The translations under genes were made by a program, and so were the position numbers. DNA of 64,000 nucleotides from positions 62,001-126,000 of the forward strand of contig NW_026251730.1 of assembly GCF_025024155.1 (NCBI RefSeq), given 5' to 3'. This stretch comes from Gamsiella multidivaricata (lineage: Eukaryota; Mortierellomycota; Mortierellomycetes; Mortierellales; Mortierellaceae). Numbering within the stretch: the stretch's first letter is position 1; each line of letters starts with the position of its first letter. Under the pieces are notes generated by a model. That model saw only the letters and a program-made list of their open reading frames with translations. It was not told the DNA's origin and ran no database searches. This document shows, in pieces, positions 12,901 to 24,338 of this stretch.

Positions 12901-13074
12901 GGAATGCCACGAGCTGCATCGGTTAGAAGCAAAGGATGGCAAGCAACAGTCGGGGCGAGTGAGAACGTGTGCAAAACAGATAAAAGAAGAAGCTTGTTAG
13001 TCGATCGGCAACTGAGACAGAGTGAACAATCTACTTGGTGAACCAAATCAGTGTCGAGCGTAACGCATACCCAT
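9974..13074 (-). CDS. PHD-finger protein (Cti6-like)
   Basis: Likely chromatin reader or regulator. Six exons join with consistent phases: 13071-13074 (ATG plus one base), 12899-12913 (15-nt microexon), 12683-12781, 12296-12449, 10829-11598 and 9974-10752, giving 606 aa. Residues ~30-95 hold one PHD finger in C4-H-C3 order: CVC, then CETC, HCPC and CDSC, with the aromatic-rich core KVWQHC and DKYYCDSC. The finger is split by an intron after CVCNQQ. The rest is disordered S/K/D/E-rich sequence with basic clusters that look like nuclear-localisation signals (KRRRK, SSKRRKLAK), then a helical segment near SFKDMNKRAQNLLDYISRVQ. Fungal Cti6 (Rpd3L histone-deacetylase complex, H3K4me binding) has a single finger of this type close to the N-terminus, but I cannot prove orthology. 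The fourth intron (11599-12295, 697 nt) is unusually long and might hide a small exon. Confidence 0.82.
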
Positions 13075-14314
13075 GCGGAATTGTGTCTGCAATCACTTTC
13101 TGGTTGAGCTGCGGGAATAATAAAGCCGGAGTGTAGAGGGATCGATCGAATCTGTCGGGATGAGAATCTCTTCCCCGCGTGAGAACTGAGGGATCTGAAG
13201 TGCGCTTTTTTTTCTGTTGCAAGAGTATAGGTTCGGAGTGTACAGGTGTGTGAAAATGAGTGGGTTCAAGAAGAGATAATACGAACGAGGGCGTATCGGT
13301 GTGAAGTGGATCGCAAGATGCAGTTGATGGTATATCACTGAAGGAGTAGTAAGAGAGTGAATGGAGGAAGAGGTACGGGTGGGTGGGAAGAAAAGAATGG
13401 GACAAAGAGTCGCGCACAGTGTGAGTCGCAGGCGAATCAGCAAGGACAAGCAAGGACCAGGGATGGAGGAGAGAGGAAGAGAGAAAGAGGAGGGGAGTGG
13501 AAGTGGGGAACGGTGCTGTAGGGTGAGATTCGGTTGAGAACAACAGTGGAATGAGTTCGACAGAAAAGAAAAGAGAGTCGGGAGGAATGTGAATCAGCGG
13601 AACGGGTGAGAAAAAAAAAAGGGAGTGCAGCAGAGGACTTATCGAAGCAAAGACGTACGAGGGCAGTCCGCTTGCTTCCTTCTCTCAACTGCTTCTGCTG
13701 CGACACGAGAGTGAGTGAGAAAGCGAGGTGGGAATGGAAATGGGAAAGGGAACCAAATCAGTGGCAAAGAAGGAAGCGAGGTCACGTGAGTACTTTTCTC
13801 AGCACCCTGCTTGGATACAATGTTCCCATTGGCCAATTGCATGAACCAGGTCAAACGAAGCATGTACATGGGTGGAGCGTGTATTCAGGAACAGAAAGAA
13901 CAAAAAACATTCCGGAGCTTTACAGCAACCCTGGACGTGTTTGGATCCTATGCTGAGACACTGATCAGCACTCAGAGTTGTCTTATCCGTCTGTGAGGAC
14001 ACATTTCTTTCCATTGCTGGAACAAGGTTGGCCATGGTATCACAGCTTCCTTGATGTCTGTAGGACAGTACTATGAATAGCTGAGATGCTTACAAGGACT
14101 TCTCTTCTATGGTCATCATAATACTGGATGATTGGCACAGCAAACTCTTTCTTTTCGAAAGAGGCAGCTGTCCGGAACTTGGTAGACCGAATGGTCGCCA
14201 GTTCACTTTTGCCCCTCTGGCGCCTCCTTGGCCATTCCAACCAGCGAATCAGAACTTCTGCAACCTTATTTTGAGACATTGACCACAGCAGGACCTTCCC
14301 TGACCCAAACACAC
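13075..14314. other. Divergent promoter region between the PHD gene and an F-box gene
   Basis: No gene recognised. Minus-strand open frames at 13031-13706 are S/L-rich and overlap in different frames, typical of a pyrimidine-rich 5' leader. This region must contain both start regions, since the PHD gene runs leftward from 13074 and the F-box gene rightward from 14315. Confidence 0.5.
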
Positions 14315-15979
14315 ATGCATCCTTCTGATCGGCCTCACTCCCTAAATCTCAATCCCATTCCAATGGCACAACTGTCCCTCTTTGACATTCAACTTCTAAA
14401 AGACGAGATCACACAGTACCTCTCCGAGCACGACTTGGTCCAATGCACCCTGGTCTCCAAGGATTGGTTGGCCTGGTTCAGCCCAGCACTCTGGCGCACC
14501 CTTAACTTCGCACGCAGCACACCTCACATCTCCGCTCTCATAACCAACCAACATTATGTCCTATCTGTCACTGCATTCCACAAGTATCTGGCCTCGATCT
14601 CACTTGCCTCGGTCCCATTCCCGAATCTGCAGTCACTGGACCATACACCAGATTACGGCACGCCTTGCAACGAAGATCAAGTCTTGCGTTTTATCAAGGC
14701 AACCCCATCTCTCCGATGCGTCAAATTAACGCTCTCTCTCAGTCAAGAAAGTGTTCTCCAGCAATTGATTGATACGCTGCGATCGCACCCTGCCCTGATG
14801 AACCTCGACCTGTCTTGCCGCGAATTCACCGATCCTAACTCTATCCAGCAAATTATCGAGGCCTGCCAGTATTACGATTCTCTCCATCTTAAGTTTGGAG
14901 ACGACATGCCTTCTCATGTCGGGCACTACCATAACTATGGGGATGGAATTGCACATCAAATTGAGAGTTGTCGGACCGCCAAGGTTGCCATGGACCAGAT
15001 GCAAGATATGCGCATCCGTGCGTTGTCCATACGCATCTCTAACGCGAATCAAGAGCCTGCTATCATCGTGCCCCTCCTGAGGCGATGCCCGAACCTGGAG
15101 ATGCTGCATTTGATCAGAATCCATCATGAGGATACCCTGCCCCAGGTTGTGAGTCTCTTCAGCGAGGACAGGTACTGCACAAAACTGAAGGATGTGCGCA
15201 TGGGATACATTCGGAGAAATGACAACACAGCAGCGCTACAGGCGGACTTTCTACGGCTACTCGGACATGACAGTGGCAATGGCTGCAGCGACAATGGATT
15301 TAGGCACGGTCTTGAGAAACTGACGTTGAGTCGCGCGGTGGAATTCAACGAACAGTCTATCCTTGCCCTCAGCAATCATCATGTAGGGTCGCTGACGACC
15401 GTCGATTTCTCGAAACTATGCATGTCGACAACGAATTTCATTCACCTAATGACCAGTCTTCCAAAATTACGATCGCTGTATGCGGTCTTGGAGTACACGC
15501 GCACCGATACCCAGGCTGTGCTCCTTCAAAAACAGTGGATTTGTCTAGAGTTGAGAATCCTGGAGCTGAATATAGATCTGATATGCGACGACAATCAGTT
15601 CCGCGCCCCTGCTTGGAAGGGCTCTCCCGCAGACAGTTGCATGACCTACTTGTTCTCTCAGATTGGCATACTGACCAAGCTGCAGCAGTGGAGGCTGCAG
15701 ACTTCCGATGTGGATCTTTGGCAGTTGGAGGGCGGCTATCTTGGTTTACTGGCGGGATTAAAGCAGCTAAGGGCATGTTACTTTGAGCGTCTATTCCCTA
15801 TCAGGTTCCAAATCGGGACAAGGGTGGCAGAGTGGATGATTGAACACTGGCCAAGGCTGATCCATGTCGGGATGCTTAACGGGTTCGCGAAGGAAAGGCT
15901 TGAGGCATCTGATAGGCATGCACTTCACGCATTTACGGAGACTTTGCTGGCAAACCGGCCATGGTTGCAAGTCGACTAG
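14315..15979 (+). CDS. F-box/LRR-like protein
   Basis: Probable substrate adaptor of an SCF ubiquitin ligase; target unknown. Single exon, 554 aa from the ATG at 14315; a second in-frame ATG at 14363 would give 538 aa and is equally plausible. The F-box lies near residues 19-60 (LFDIQLLKDEITQYLSEHDL, then CTLVSKDWLAWFSPALWRTL). Downstream are spaced leucine-rich segments (LRCVKLTLSLS, LMNLDLSCREF, LEMLHLIRIH, LEKLTLSRAV, LRSLYAVLEY) ending in WMIEHWPRLIHVGML, a motif I associate with Mortierella F-box proteins. A decayed paralogue follows on the same strand. No intron is needed. Confidence 0.82.
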   Translation: MHPSDRPHSLNLNPIPMAQLSLFDIQLLKDEITQYLSEHDLVQCTLVSKDWLAWFSPALWRTLNFARSTPHISALITNQHYVLSVTAFHKYLASISLASVPFPNLQSLDHTPDYGTPCNEDQVLRFIKATPSLRCVKLTLSLSQESVLQQLIDTLRSHPALMNLDLSCREFTDPNSIQQIIEACQYYDSLHLKFGDDMPSHVGHYHNYGDGIAHQIESCRTAKVAMDQMQDMRIRALSIRISNANQEPAIIVPLLRRCPNLEMLHLIRIHHEDTLPQVVSLFSEDRYCTKLKDVRMGYIRRNDNTAALQADFLRLLGHDSGNGCSDNGFRHGLEKLTLSRAVEFNEQSILALSNHHVGSLTTVDFSKLCMSTTNFIHLMTSLPKLRSLYAVLEYTRTDTQAVLLQKQWICLELRILELNIDLICDDNQFRAPAWKGSPADSCMTYLFSQIGILTKLQQWRLQTSDVDLWQLEGGYLGLLAGLKQLRACYFERLFPIRFQIGTRVAEWMIEHWPRLIHVGMLNGFAKERLEASDRHALHAFTETLLANRPWLQVD

Positions 15980-16076
15980 CAATGATAGCCATTTTCACAG
16001 TAATTAACGTTACTCGCTCTTCTGCTGGAACAAGCGCTGTTCCTATGTACCGCTTCTCCATGCCCTCGTTCCCGTC

Positions 16077-17580
16077 GTGATCTTCGTCCCCATCCTCATT
16101 CTCATGCTATTTTTTTGGCCACTGACTCACGTTCTTAGCCGCACCGATATAGTGAAGTTAACAATCTTTGACATTCCACTTCTCAAGAACATGATCACCC
16201 AACGCCTTTCGAACTATGGTTTGGTACAGCGCGACCTCGTCTCGCGGGGATGTTTCGATGACCTATACCTATACTCTAGCGTATTTTTAGGTGGCGAAAA
16301 CTTCCCGCCATCGAGTCTTCAGCCCTAGTAAGGCACCACGATCTCATTCAAAAACTTCTCAGCTGGGATGGTAAACAGACGGCAGAGGAAACCATCTGGC
16401 CTCTTCCCAATCTCCGGTACTTGGACCTAACGGATTCAAAACGCTCAAATTGCTCCTGAGAACCATGCCGAACGGTTTTCAAACCCTCAGAACTGATTTC
16501 TCGTTCGGCCATTAGCAAGTTTACAATCAACTTCTCCAGACGCTTTCGCACCCTCTTAAACTCCAGATTCTCGCCTTCAAATGTAACGAATTCGCCACTA
16601 TGGCCTACATCCAGGAACTTATCTAGCTTTGTGGCGACTTCAACAGATTGAACCCTACATTTTCAAAGACCGCGACGCTTCCAGTGCTATGGACGAAGAG
16701 TGATGGCAGGGTAGGAAATAGAGAGGTGTGGGGCCGCCACATTTGCAATGGAGCAGATGTCAAAGGCTCGAGTGTAAGAACCGGCGTCGCCGTGTCGCGT
16801 CCAGATCATCAATTGGCCTTTTTATCTTCGTTTCTGCCGTGCAGTCCTCGACTTGGAGCGCCCAGATTCCTTCGACTGTATAGTCGAAGGATAGTAGAGA
16901 CTGCATCCATTCTCGAGGGGGCTACTGTCCACGCCTGAGGAATTTTAATTGCGGTGCGCTCATTGAGCATCACCCATCGGAACTCGCTGTGCGACTGGTG
17001 CGCCTGCTTAGACGCAAAGAAGCGGCGGCGGCTGCATCTGCAGCGGAGCACACGATGGGAAGAGACGCTACGTGCTCGTGCCTTTGGCATACTCAAGCCG
17101 CTCATTCAAAAGCACATTGCCGATCTCCATCCAGGAACATTCGCGAACCACTTGGCACAAGCAATAGACCTTGCGGACCCTTTGAGCAACCTTCGAATAC
17201 TGCATTCCCTGAGGGCAATCGCTGACTCTGTAGAACGATTCGATCATAGCTCAGAGATAGATCAGGCGGCGCCGAAGCAGCGAGTCTGCCATGGACTAAA
17301 ACAATTGCCATTTCATTGATATCCCTATAGAGATTTCAAAAGCGCTCATTGAATGCATCCGAGTACGGACATAATGAGTCGCTTTATGCATTATGGCTCA
17401 CCTGAGATCGGACAACTGACTAGGTTGGGAGAATGAAATCTCTAATCCAACTTCGAGAAAATGTTCCTCTCCGATGGGCCCCTGAAGTAACTGTCTAAGT
17501 TGAAGAAACCGAGGTTGCTAAGATACATGGACTTTGTGCAAAATCTCGTTGATAAGCAGAGATAGCGTATATCTAAGTTA
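16077..17580 (+). pseudogene. Decayed F-box/LRR paralogue
   Basis: A broken relative of the neighbouring F-box gene. IFDIPLLKNMITQRLSNYGL near 16160-16220 matches the intact F-box (LFDIQLLKDEITQYLSEHDL). A separate frame gives TIWPLPNLRYLDLTDSKRS near 16400. Much further on, SPEIGQLTRLGE (about 17400-17440) resembles the C-terminal part of these proteins and ends in a stop. Many stops and frame changes separate the pieces, so no full reading frame survives. The right boundary is approximate. Confidence 0.6.
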
Positions 17581-18765
17581 TTTCATCGATTTGCGGTGTT
17601 ATGAATCGGATGAATCGGATGAGAACCGGCTGGCATATGAGTGCTTCGTGATCAGACTCAAAGAGAAAAGGTCGTGGATGCCAATCTCCTGTGAACATAG
17701 CAGTAGAGGGCAAAAAGCAGAACGAGAGCCGTTAAAACAATGGCGTCCTCGAATGTATACCGAAACAAAAGGCGATAATGAGACTTGATAGCTATGCTAG
17801 CAACAGGTGCCATTTTCTTGCACCTGCAAGAGACACCCTCTCTCTCTCTCTCTTTTTTTTTTTTTTTTTTTTTATTGCTGCGCCCAAACCGTAACAATCA
17901 ACAACGCCAAGTAATAGTTTATTTTGCAGTGAGAAGAAGTGGAGTGGCGATCCAGCTTTGCTATCATACATGAGAAAAATCCGCCAGGGGGTTTTTTCGC
18001 CAGCCTTACGGATTGTAACCATCGGTCCCACAGGATCAAGAAAACGTACAACAGGCAGCACCTCCTACCAGGCTCTCGATAACGACGGACATATATCACG
18101 GACTCGTACCAAAGTTCCCGATAACGGATTGGGCGCTGCTCTTGAAGACGTCGAAAATATCACGGCTTACCTGGTTGGACATTTTGTAAAACAAGTTGAG
18201 GCTTTTGACCGAGAGGAGCTATGGAAGGAGCGATGTAGTGCCACAGTGGCATGAGAAAAGTCCGAGGGCATATGCGCGAGGATGAAGAAAGCCGGAGTCC
18301 AGGAAGGAGGTGAGACCCAGGGCTTTGTGAGACAACAGCCCCAAGAGAAGGTTACGGCGGCGGCGAGGAGGAGAGCAGACAGCCACCTAGTAGATCATCT
18401 CTAGGGAAAGGTGGTGTTGAACGAGATGGGGAGAGGGAGGAGGATAAAACTCATATTGGCCCGTAATCTTGACTAGAAGAGGACCCATCGAACCCGACAG
18501 GTTGCGTAGCGGTCTTGGGCCCCGGCTCAAGTGTTAGAAACCATGCAACTCAGAATGTGCATAATAGGTATTTGGTTCCTCATTTTTACATTAGATTAGT
18601 TTAGTGGGGGCCTTTCGTTAGCTATCTTTAGGTAGCTACTGTACTTCTATCTCGAATGGTTATTCTATCGCAGCAAGTACTCGTCAGAGGAAACGGAGCA
18701 CTGAGTTTATCTTAAGCATCCTCGGATATCCCTCCGACTACTGTTTATGATGGGGGATATTGTTT
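17581..18765. other. Non-coding stretch with a CT/T tract
   Basis: No gene recognised. 17838-17874 is a (CT)n run followed by about 22 T. A + strand open frame of up to 98 codons at 17958-18254 has no domain I recognise. The right end is the 3' side of the minus-strand lectin-like gene. Confidence 0.4.
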
Positions 18766-19839
18766 CTATGCAAGAACTCGGTGTGTGCATGCTTTAGGTC
18801 CACCAGCTCGAAAGATGTCCGAGCGGCTGGACCAGAGAGCATCCCCGTTGATGCCCTGATAGACGACCAAGTTGCCGTCGTTCTGCAGGGTCATCCTGTA
18901 CCTGTCCATTCCACCACTGGGTTGGGTGCAATAGGCGTTCTCGTTGCTGTTATCGAGGCGGATGAGACAGACTTGTCCGCTAGCGTTGAGAAAGACACCA
19001 AAGTTCTTGCCTGACCAGTCCAGACCATGGTTCTAGCACCAGTAGTTGACAGGATCTGGCTTATAATAGTAGAGACACAGGTTGCCGCCCTTCTCCACAT
19101 AGAGACGTGCGCCCAGTTCGGAGTAGAGGCTCTGACCAGGACCGAGTATAGTCCCAGAGACAATGGTGTCTGAGCCTTTACAGGCCGCCCAGACGTTATC
19201 GGCACGCGAGCAGAGCTGTTGACCATTGGTCTTTGGTGCTCTGGGGAGGAGATCGTCCCTGGCCAAGTTAGTGAGGACTAGGGGAGGGAAACCGCCGGAG
19301 AGGACACCGGTCTTGTTCCTGTTCGCGCGGTGAACATTGTTGGACCACAGAGGGGGAAGGGATCGGTTGTCCTGATAGATGTCATAGAAGAGGCCTCCCA
19401 GGGCACAACTGTTGTCTGATTCGTATCCTATAGCCCCATAAGGATACATTGTCTTCCCCTTTCTTAGATCTTCCATCCATTTCACCAGTTCGAGCGCGGA
19501 TTGGGCAACGTCGGCCGCAGTGAGTTGGCCGCCTATGTAGGACCTAGAGGTCATGTTGTCCATGATTGGGTTAAGATGCATCGATACGACATATCCCACT
19601 GAACCGACACGGAAGTAGACCCTCTCATCGAAGAAGCCGGTGAAGTAAGGCGCGCCTGTCAACTGAAAAAGCTGGTTGCCAAGTTGGAGCGCCGTTTTCG
19701 CGGCCACTCCGACCACGACTTCGGGCAATGAACCAACGCTGTTGAAGGTTTCTCGGTGGAGTTTGACAGAGAGGGCTTGAGAGATGAGCAAGACCAAAGC
19801 GAGCAGAGCTCGGAGCGATTTCAGAGTCGGAGGTTTCAT
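18766..19839 (-). pseudogene. Secreted B-lectin-like protein gene with an in-frame TAG
   Basis: The reading frame opens at ATG 19839 with a signal peptide (hydrophobic LLALVLLISQ near residues 11-20) and continues for 268 codons to a TAG at 19033-19035. The same frame then stays open for 89 more codons to a TAG at 18766. The part after the first stop carries the clearest bulb-type (GNA-like, mannose-binding) lectin signature, LQNDGNLVVYQ followed by ALWSS. The part before it has a related half (LGARLYVEKGGNLCLYYYKP). The stop therefore cuts the lectin domain in two. Either this copy is a recent pseudogene, it makes a truncated protein, or the TAG is read through. The N-terminal ~190 residues are unfamiliar. 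No intron with usable splice sites removes the TAG. Confidence 0.7.
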
Positions 19840-20230
19840 GGGTTTGTTGGGCCTCAACTAAGGCCAAGGATGCTGAGGATGGAAGATACAAAATAGAAGA
19901 TAGTGTTAGAGTCCATTTCACAAGATCGATAATTACAAGGGAGGGGGGGAGGGAACATCGAATGATGCATGTATTTACGCGTCGTAAGGTAGGGACAGAA
20001 CTGGCAAAAGACCAGTTGAGGGAGGGGATGGATTGTCGGTTTGGTGGATCCTGTAGTTCAATAAGGGCTCCGTTTTATATGATTTTGATTCTGGAAGGGG
20101 CTATCCATGGTGCATTGCAACGCGACTAAGGAAATCACTCGTGGAGCGATCCTTGCAAGTCCTCGGACCAGCGATCTTGGTTAAGAAATGTCGAGTGGAG
20201 TGACTACGCCGAGAGACAATGCGAAAATCG
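19840..20230. other. Upstream region of the lectin-like gene
   Basis: No gene seen. It contains the probable promoter of the minus-strand lectin-like gene and merges to the right with the diverged tandem repeat that begins near 20100-20230. Confidence 0.4.
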
Positions 20231-20515
20231 ATGATGGAGTCCATGTTTTTTTTTGTCTAAAATGATGAAGCTCATGCATGGTACAGTTCGGCTATGAAAT
20301 GCACGCTCACAGCAACTGTCCTAGGCAGGAAGCGTTGAGCGGAGTCATCACAGTGGGCGCCAATGCAAAGACAGATGATAGAGCCCATGCATGGTACAGT
20401 GCAACTATAGAATTCGCGCCCGCTGTGATGGTCCCAGGCAAGATGCGTTGAGCGGAATCACCGCGGTGGTCACTAATGCAAAGACTGGAAATGGAGTTCA
20501 TGGATGGTATTAGTA
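20230..20515 (+). repeat. Diverged tandem repeat, unit about 115-120 bp
   Basis: Two to three imperfect units are visible. Landmarks repeat in order: aatgcaaagac, then gatgatagagcccatgcatgg, then tacagt, a ctat core, a gtcc(c/t)aggcagg-like block, and gcgttgagcgga. Differences between units are mostly transitions. A further copy starts at 32297 (tacagtacggctatg), on the other side of the two transposons. Confidence 0.65.
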
Positions 20516-20800
20516 CAGCACAGTATATTTCCTATTGGGGTCCTAAAAAATTTTTGGATGGGGGAACTGTGCCAGTATCCCAAATTCGAAAGAAATACTT
20601 GGGGGATATTACTCTGGATTCCCCCTAGTGTAGTATTAGGATCCCAATACAATGCACTCACTTTTTTCTACTGTCTGTAGGTCTGTAGAATAAAAAAAAA
20701 AAAAAAAAAAAAAAGGCTGGCTGCACCATCTCATCTCCATTCTCATGTCGCATGTTGCACGTCTTAATGGTCATAATGGCAAGCTTTTTTTATTCACTTT

Positions 20801-23800
20801 CTATCTCTCTACGTCAAGTGTTTTCACGTACCGGTTCATAGACATCGTTTGGAGCTGCTCTTCTACTGATTGTAGAGCTGCTTCAACCCTCAACTCCAAT
20901 GTGGACCCAGGCATCCGCAAGGAGGTTTTCAACACCGAGCGGATCAGACGCCTCTTGTAGTAGAATTGCTTTGACCGCGTGTTAGCTTTCTGGTCGCTCC
21001 CCTTCCGCCACTTGGACTTGTAGTGCTTGTTGAGTTGCCAAAGTGATGGTTGCCCATTCAGTCCAAAGAACCACTCCTTCCATTGGTCTCGAAGAGGATC
21101 GTCGCGTCCAAGCATGATGTGGTCAGCAATAAAAGGTGGTTGATATCTAGGGTACGCCAGCGCTTCTTCCATTTGGTCCATTTGGTCCTCTATGTCATGC
21201 TCTTCAGGCTGTGGTTGATGCTCTGGCGGTTGAAGCGCCTGTTCCTGGTCCGGTAGATGCAAGGTGGCTTCCTGATGGATTTCCGATTGCTGTTCCTGCT
21301 CATCTTCTTGTTCCACCACCGCTTGCTCCTGCTCCGCCGCTGTTTCTTGTTCTTCACCCGGCAGTTGTCGTTCTACTTGAGAACGTTGAACACGAACATG
21401 CGGCTGGAGCGTATGCAATAGCTGATGTCCTTGGGGCTGAATTAGCTGTTGCGTTTTCTCTATAAGCTGGATGTACAGCTCTTGCGCTTGCGCTAGTTGC
21501 GGGCTGGGTCCCAGATTTCGGAGTAGCTGCAACCCCTGCATTTGATCCTGTTGAAGTTGTCGTAAGCCATTCAAGTTCTGTTGACTCTGTGGTTGACGCC
21601 CTTGATCTGCTCCCTGCTGCTCCCTCTGAGATAAATTGGTTATCGCTTGAGTGAGGCCAGATGATATGTCGAAGGCAAAGCTGACGAGAGCGCTGAATCG
21701 ATCGTCGATTCGAGCCTTAATGGTGGAGGTAGCCTCCATGAGGTCTTCTCTCTGCTCGTTTCTTACAGCAGATGTGGTCTTGAGGAGCTCGTTGAGTACG
21801 CGGTTATTCTGCTCATCTCGCATGTGCAGCGAGCGGAATTCGTGGTTGATGGCTGGAGCGTTTGCGGCAAGGCTGTCCGATACCGGGGAGCGTGTAGTTT
21901 CTATGCTGTGAAGTAAGCGTTCCTGGAACCTCAAGAATAGAGTGCTGCCAAATAAACGATCTCTGAAGATGTGGTGCTCGCCGTAACGAAATTCGGAAGT
22001 TCGAAGATTGATGAGAACCGCAGCGTCTTGAAGAAGGACTTTGCGCAGATGTGTCAATAGAAGAAGGATGCGCAGCTTGGGGATGTCCTGGCTCAGAATT
22101 TTCATCCTGGTGTTGGAAGGCCGATCCTCGAATATATCGCGATCCATCATGATATTGGAAGTCCATACGAGCCAATCCTCGGAATCCGTGAAGTAGTGTT
22201 CGATAAATGGGAAGACTTGTCGCTGAAGGTCAATAGGCGGGATGAGAGTATTTCGCGCGAGCCATAGACGCTCCCCTGGCAATGTGCACCCGGCCATTTT
22301 CAGAGCCACCTGCGCAGAATGTCGGTCCAGATAATGTGTCGCCACGCGATCAACGCTCCAGTGTCCAGCTTGCGCAATTGAGGCGATGTCCGCCCCGGCC
22401 GCGAGAGCATGGCGCGCTTCAGAACCTCGATGCGCATGAGTGGGCTTGTTCGTTGGGTTGGCCGATTTATTCCACATTGTGGCGGCATGCCTGTACTGTG
22501 CACTGTGTGACAACTGCTTCAACGGATCCCCTCCTGCATATAGGATGAAGATCTCGCTCCAGGAGTGTTCGTTGAAATCCGGAGGGCTTCTTGGATGCTA
22601 CAAAGGAAGAAATGAAAAGGCGATTGTTATGAGCGCGAAAAAAAAAAAAATTAAAAAAAATTAAAAAAAAAAATTAAAAAAAAAAATTAAGGAAAAAAAT
22701 TAAAAAAAAATAGAGGAATAGAGGAGAGAGATCATACCATCCACAGTTCATAGAGGTAGAGTACGAAGGCACCGACGGGGCAGACCTCAACATCCTTGCT
22801 TCGCACTATAACTCCTTTATTCTCCTTGCCCTCGCGGTTCGTTTTCCCTCGTAGCATCGAAAGAGAGATACCAACAACACTTTGTCCTCCAGAGTTTCCT
22901 TGATTGACGGTGTGAGTGGCGAGGTCAGCCAATGTAGCCATCCTCATGTTTTCACCGCGCATTACCATATAGTGGGACCATACAGCGTTAAGCCGAGTGC
23001 GGAGGCCAACGACATCGTGCTTCCTTCCACCGCCTAGATGCCGGTACTTGTGGGTCCAAGCTGTCTTCATCGTCTGCCTCAACACCTCCAAGTCGTTTCC
23101 CTCGTCAAAGGTCAGATCGGTCGAGACCATAGATTTCTTCAGCGCGGCCACTCTTAGCTGATACTTCTTCATGAGCGTCCGGACATGAGCGGAGCGTGGG
23201 TGGGGCTCGTTTTGCATGGCCTTGTTTGAGGAGTCGGATTTCTGGCTGACATAAAGATCGATGGCGGCCTTGATATACGCATCCACCGTTTCGTAGGAAG
23301 GCAGGGGCAGGTTTGGATCGTACGCCAGCCGTTGCTGAGATCGGACCTTTGGGTTGGCGCGTAAAGGTTCGATACCTTTCATAGGGTCTGGCTCCTCAGC
23401 AACATTCTCAGCCATATATCGCTGAAACTTCTTGCAGTAAACGTTGATATCTGGGTATCCTTTTCGACGGCACCACTCCTGGAGAGATAGAAGTCAAGCA
23501 TTAGGTCAGGTTCATTAGGTTTTACGCGTGCTTGTTGCGAGTATAAGGTATTAGAGGCAGTGCGAACCTCACACTTACCACCCAATGCCGCTGGTATCGT
23601 TCGTACATTGATACGGTCGATTTGGTCAAAAGTGCCTGGCGTTCTTGCTGGATCATAAGGTCGATTTCTTGTTCTGCCAGCGTGTTCATCATCATTCCTA
23701 ATCTCTGTCCTGAAACCTGTCCATCCGCAAGCTCCATTTCTACTCCTGCCTCGGCCAGAGAGTTCTCCACAGCTCGTCGACGTTGTTCTCGCAGACCCTC

Positions 23801-24338
23801 CTGGACCTGGGATATTGTTTGCCGGCTTCGCGTGCGGGACGACAGGCTGGTCACCAATGTAGAGGAGGACGCCTCGCTGGAACCGCTGGAAAGCAAGGCC
23901 GAGGGCCGAGGATACATCTCACGGTGAACAGATTTCTCTAGAGCTCTTGGTGACAGGTGTTGCTGGGTTGCATGTTGTTGAGAGAATTGCGGTTGCATGG
24001 AAGGGCCATGACCCATGTCGACAACCTCATCACAGGAGGGAGTAATGAGGCCTTCGAAAAGAGTCTCGGGTACCATCTCTTGCTCCACCTCTTCCAGCTC
24101 CTCCAGCTCCTCTCCTCTGTCGGAACCGCCGACGGACAACGCTGCTATGCAGACATGTAGGCGAAAGGAGAGCGAACCGTTGAGCGCCAGTCTGCCATGG
24201 ACGTGCTCCGTCTAGACGAATGTCGCGTCGATTGTCATTGAAGATGAGCGTGCATTTACCATTAGGAATTGGGTTTTGGGAAGAAGAGCCAGCTCGGCTG
24301 CTGGGGCCGTGGGTATATGGGGTGTGTGGGTGCTCCAT
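20801..24338 (-). CDS. Crypton tyrosine recombinase with GCR1_C-like DNA-binding domain
   Basis: Predicted transposon recombinase acting by a 3'-phosphotyrosyl intermediate. Exons 24260-24338, 23579-24144, 22738-23478 and 20801-22597 join in phase, giving 1,060 aa with no stop. The catalytic set is visible: R389 (VMRGENMR), K in LRGKTNREGK, H516/R519 (THAHRGSEAR), H541 (QAGHWSVDR) and nucleophile Y551 (ATHYLD). Residues ~600-960 are Q/E-rich and coiled. The C-terminus has a GCR1_C-like segment (WFFGLNGQPSLWQLNKHYKS, then KWRKG). YR plus GCR1_C is the known fungal Crypton layout; the YR fold is also that of Ndc10 domain II. The intact frame and active-site residues suggest recent activity or domestication. 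The third intron (22598-22737) is almost pure A/T. Confidence 0.85.
22629..22711. repeat. A/T-only simple repeat in Crypton intron 3
   Basis: Runs of 7-12 A separated by TT form an almost pure A-run/TTAA tract of about 80 bp, inside the intron between Crypton exons 3 and 4 (read as T-runs on the coding strand, where it may serve as a long polypyrimidine tract). Confidence 0.8.

Noticed and set aside
20230..20515. CRISPR-like array
   Set aside because: Units are ~115 bp, diverged and without spacers, in a eukaryotic genome; this is an ordinary degenerate tandem repeat.
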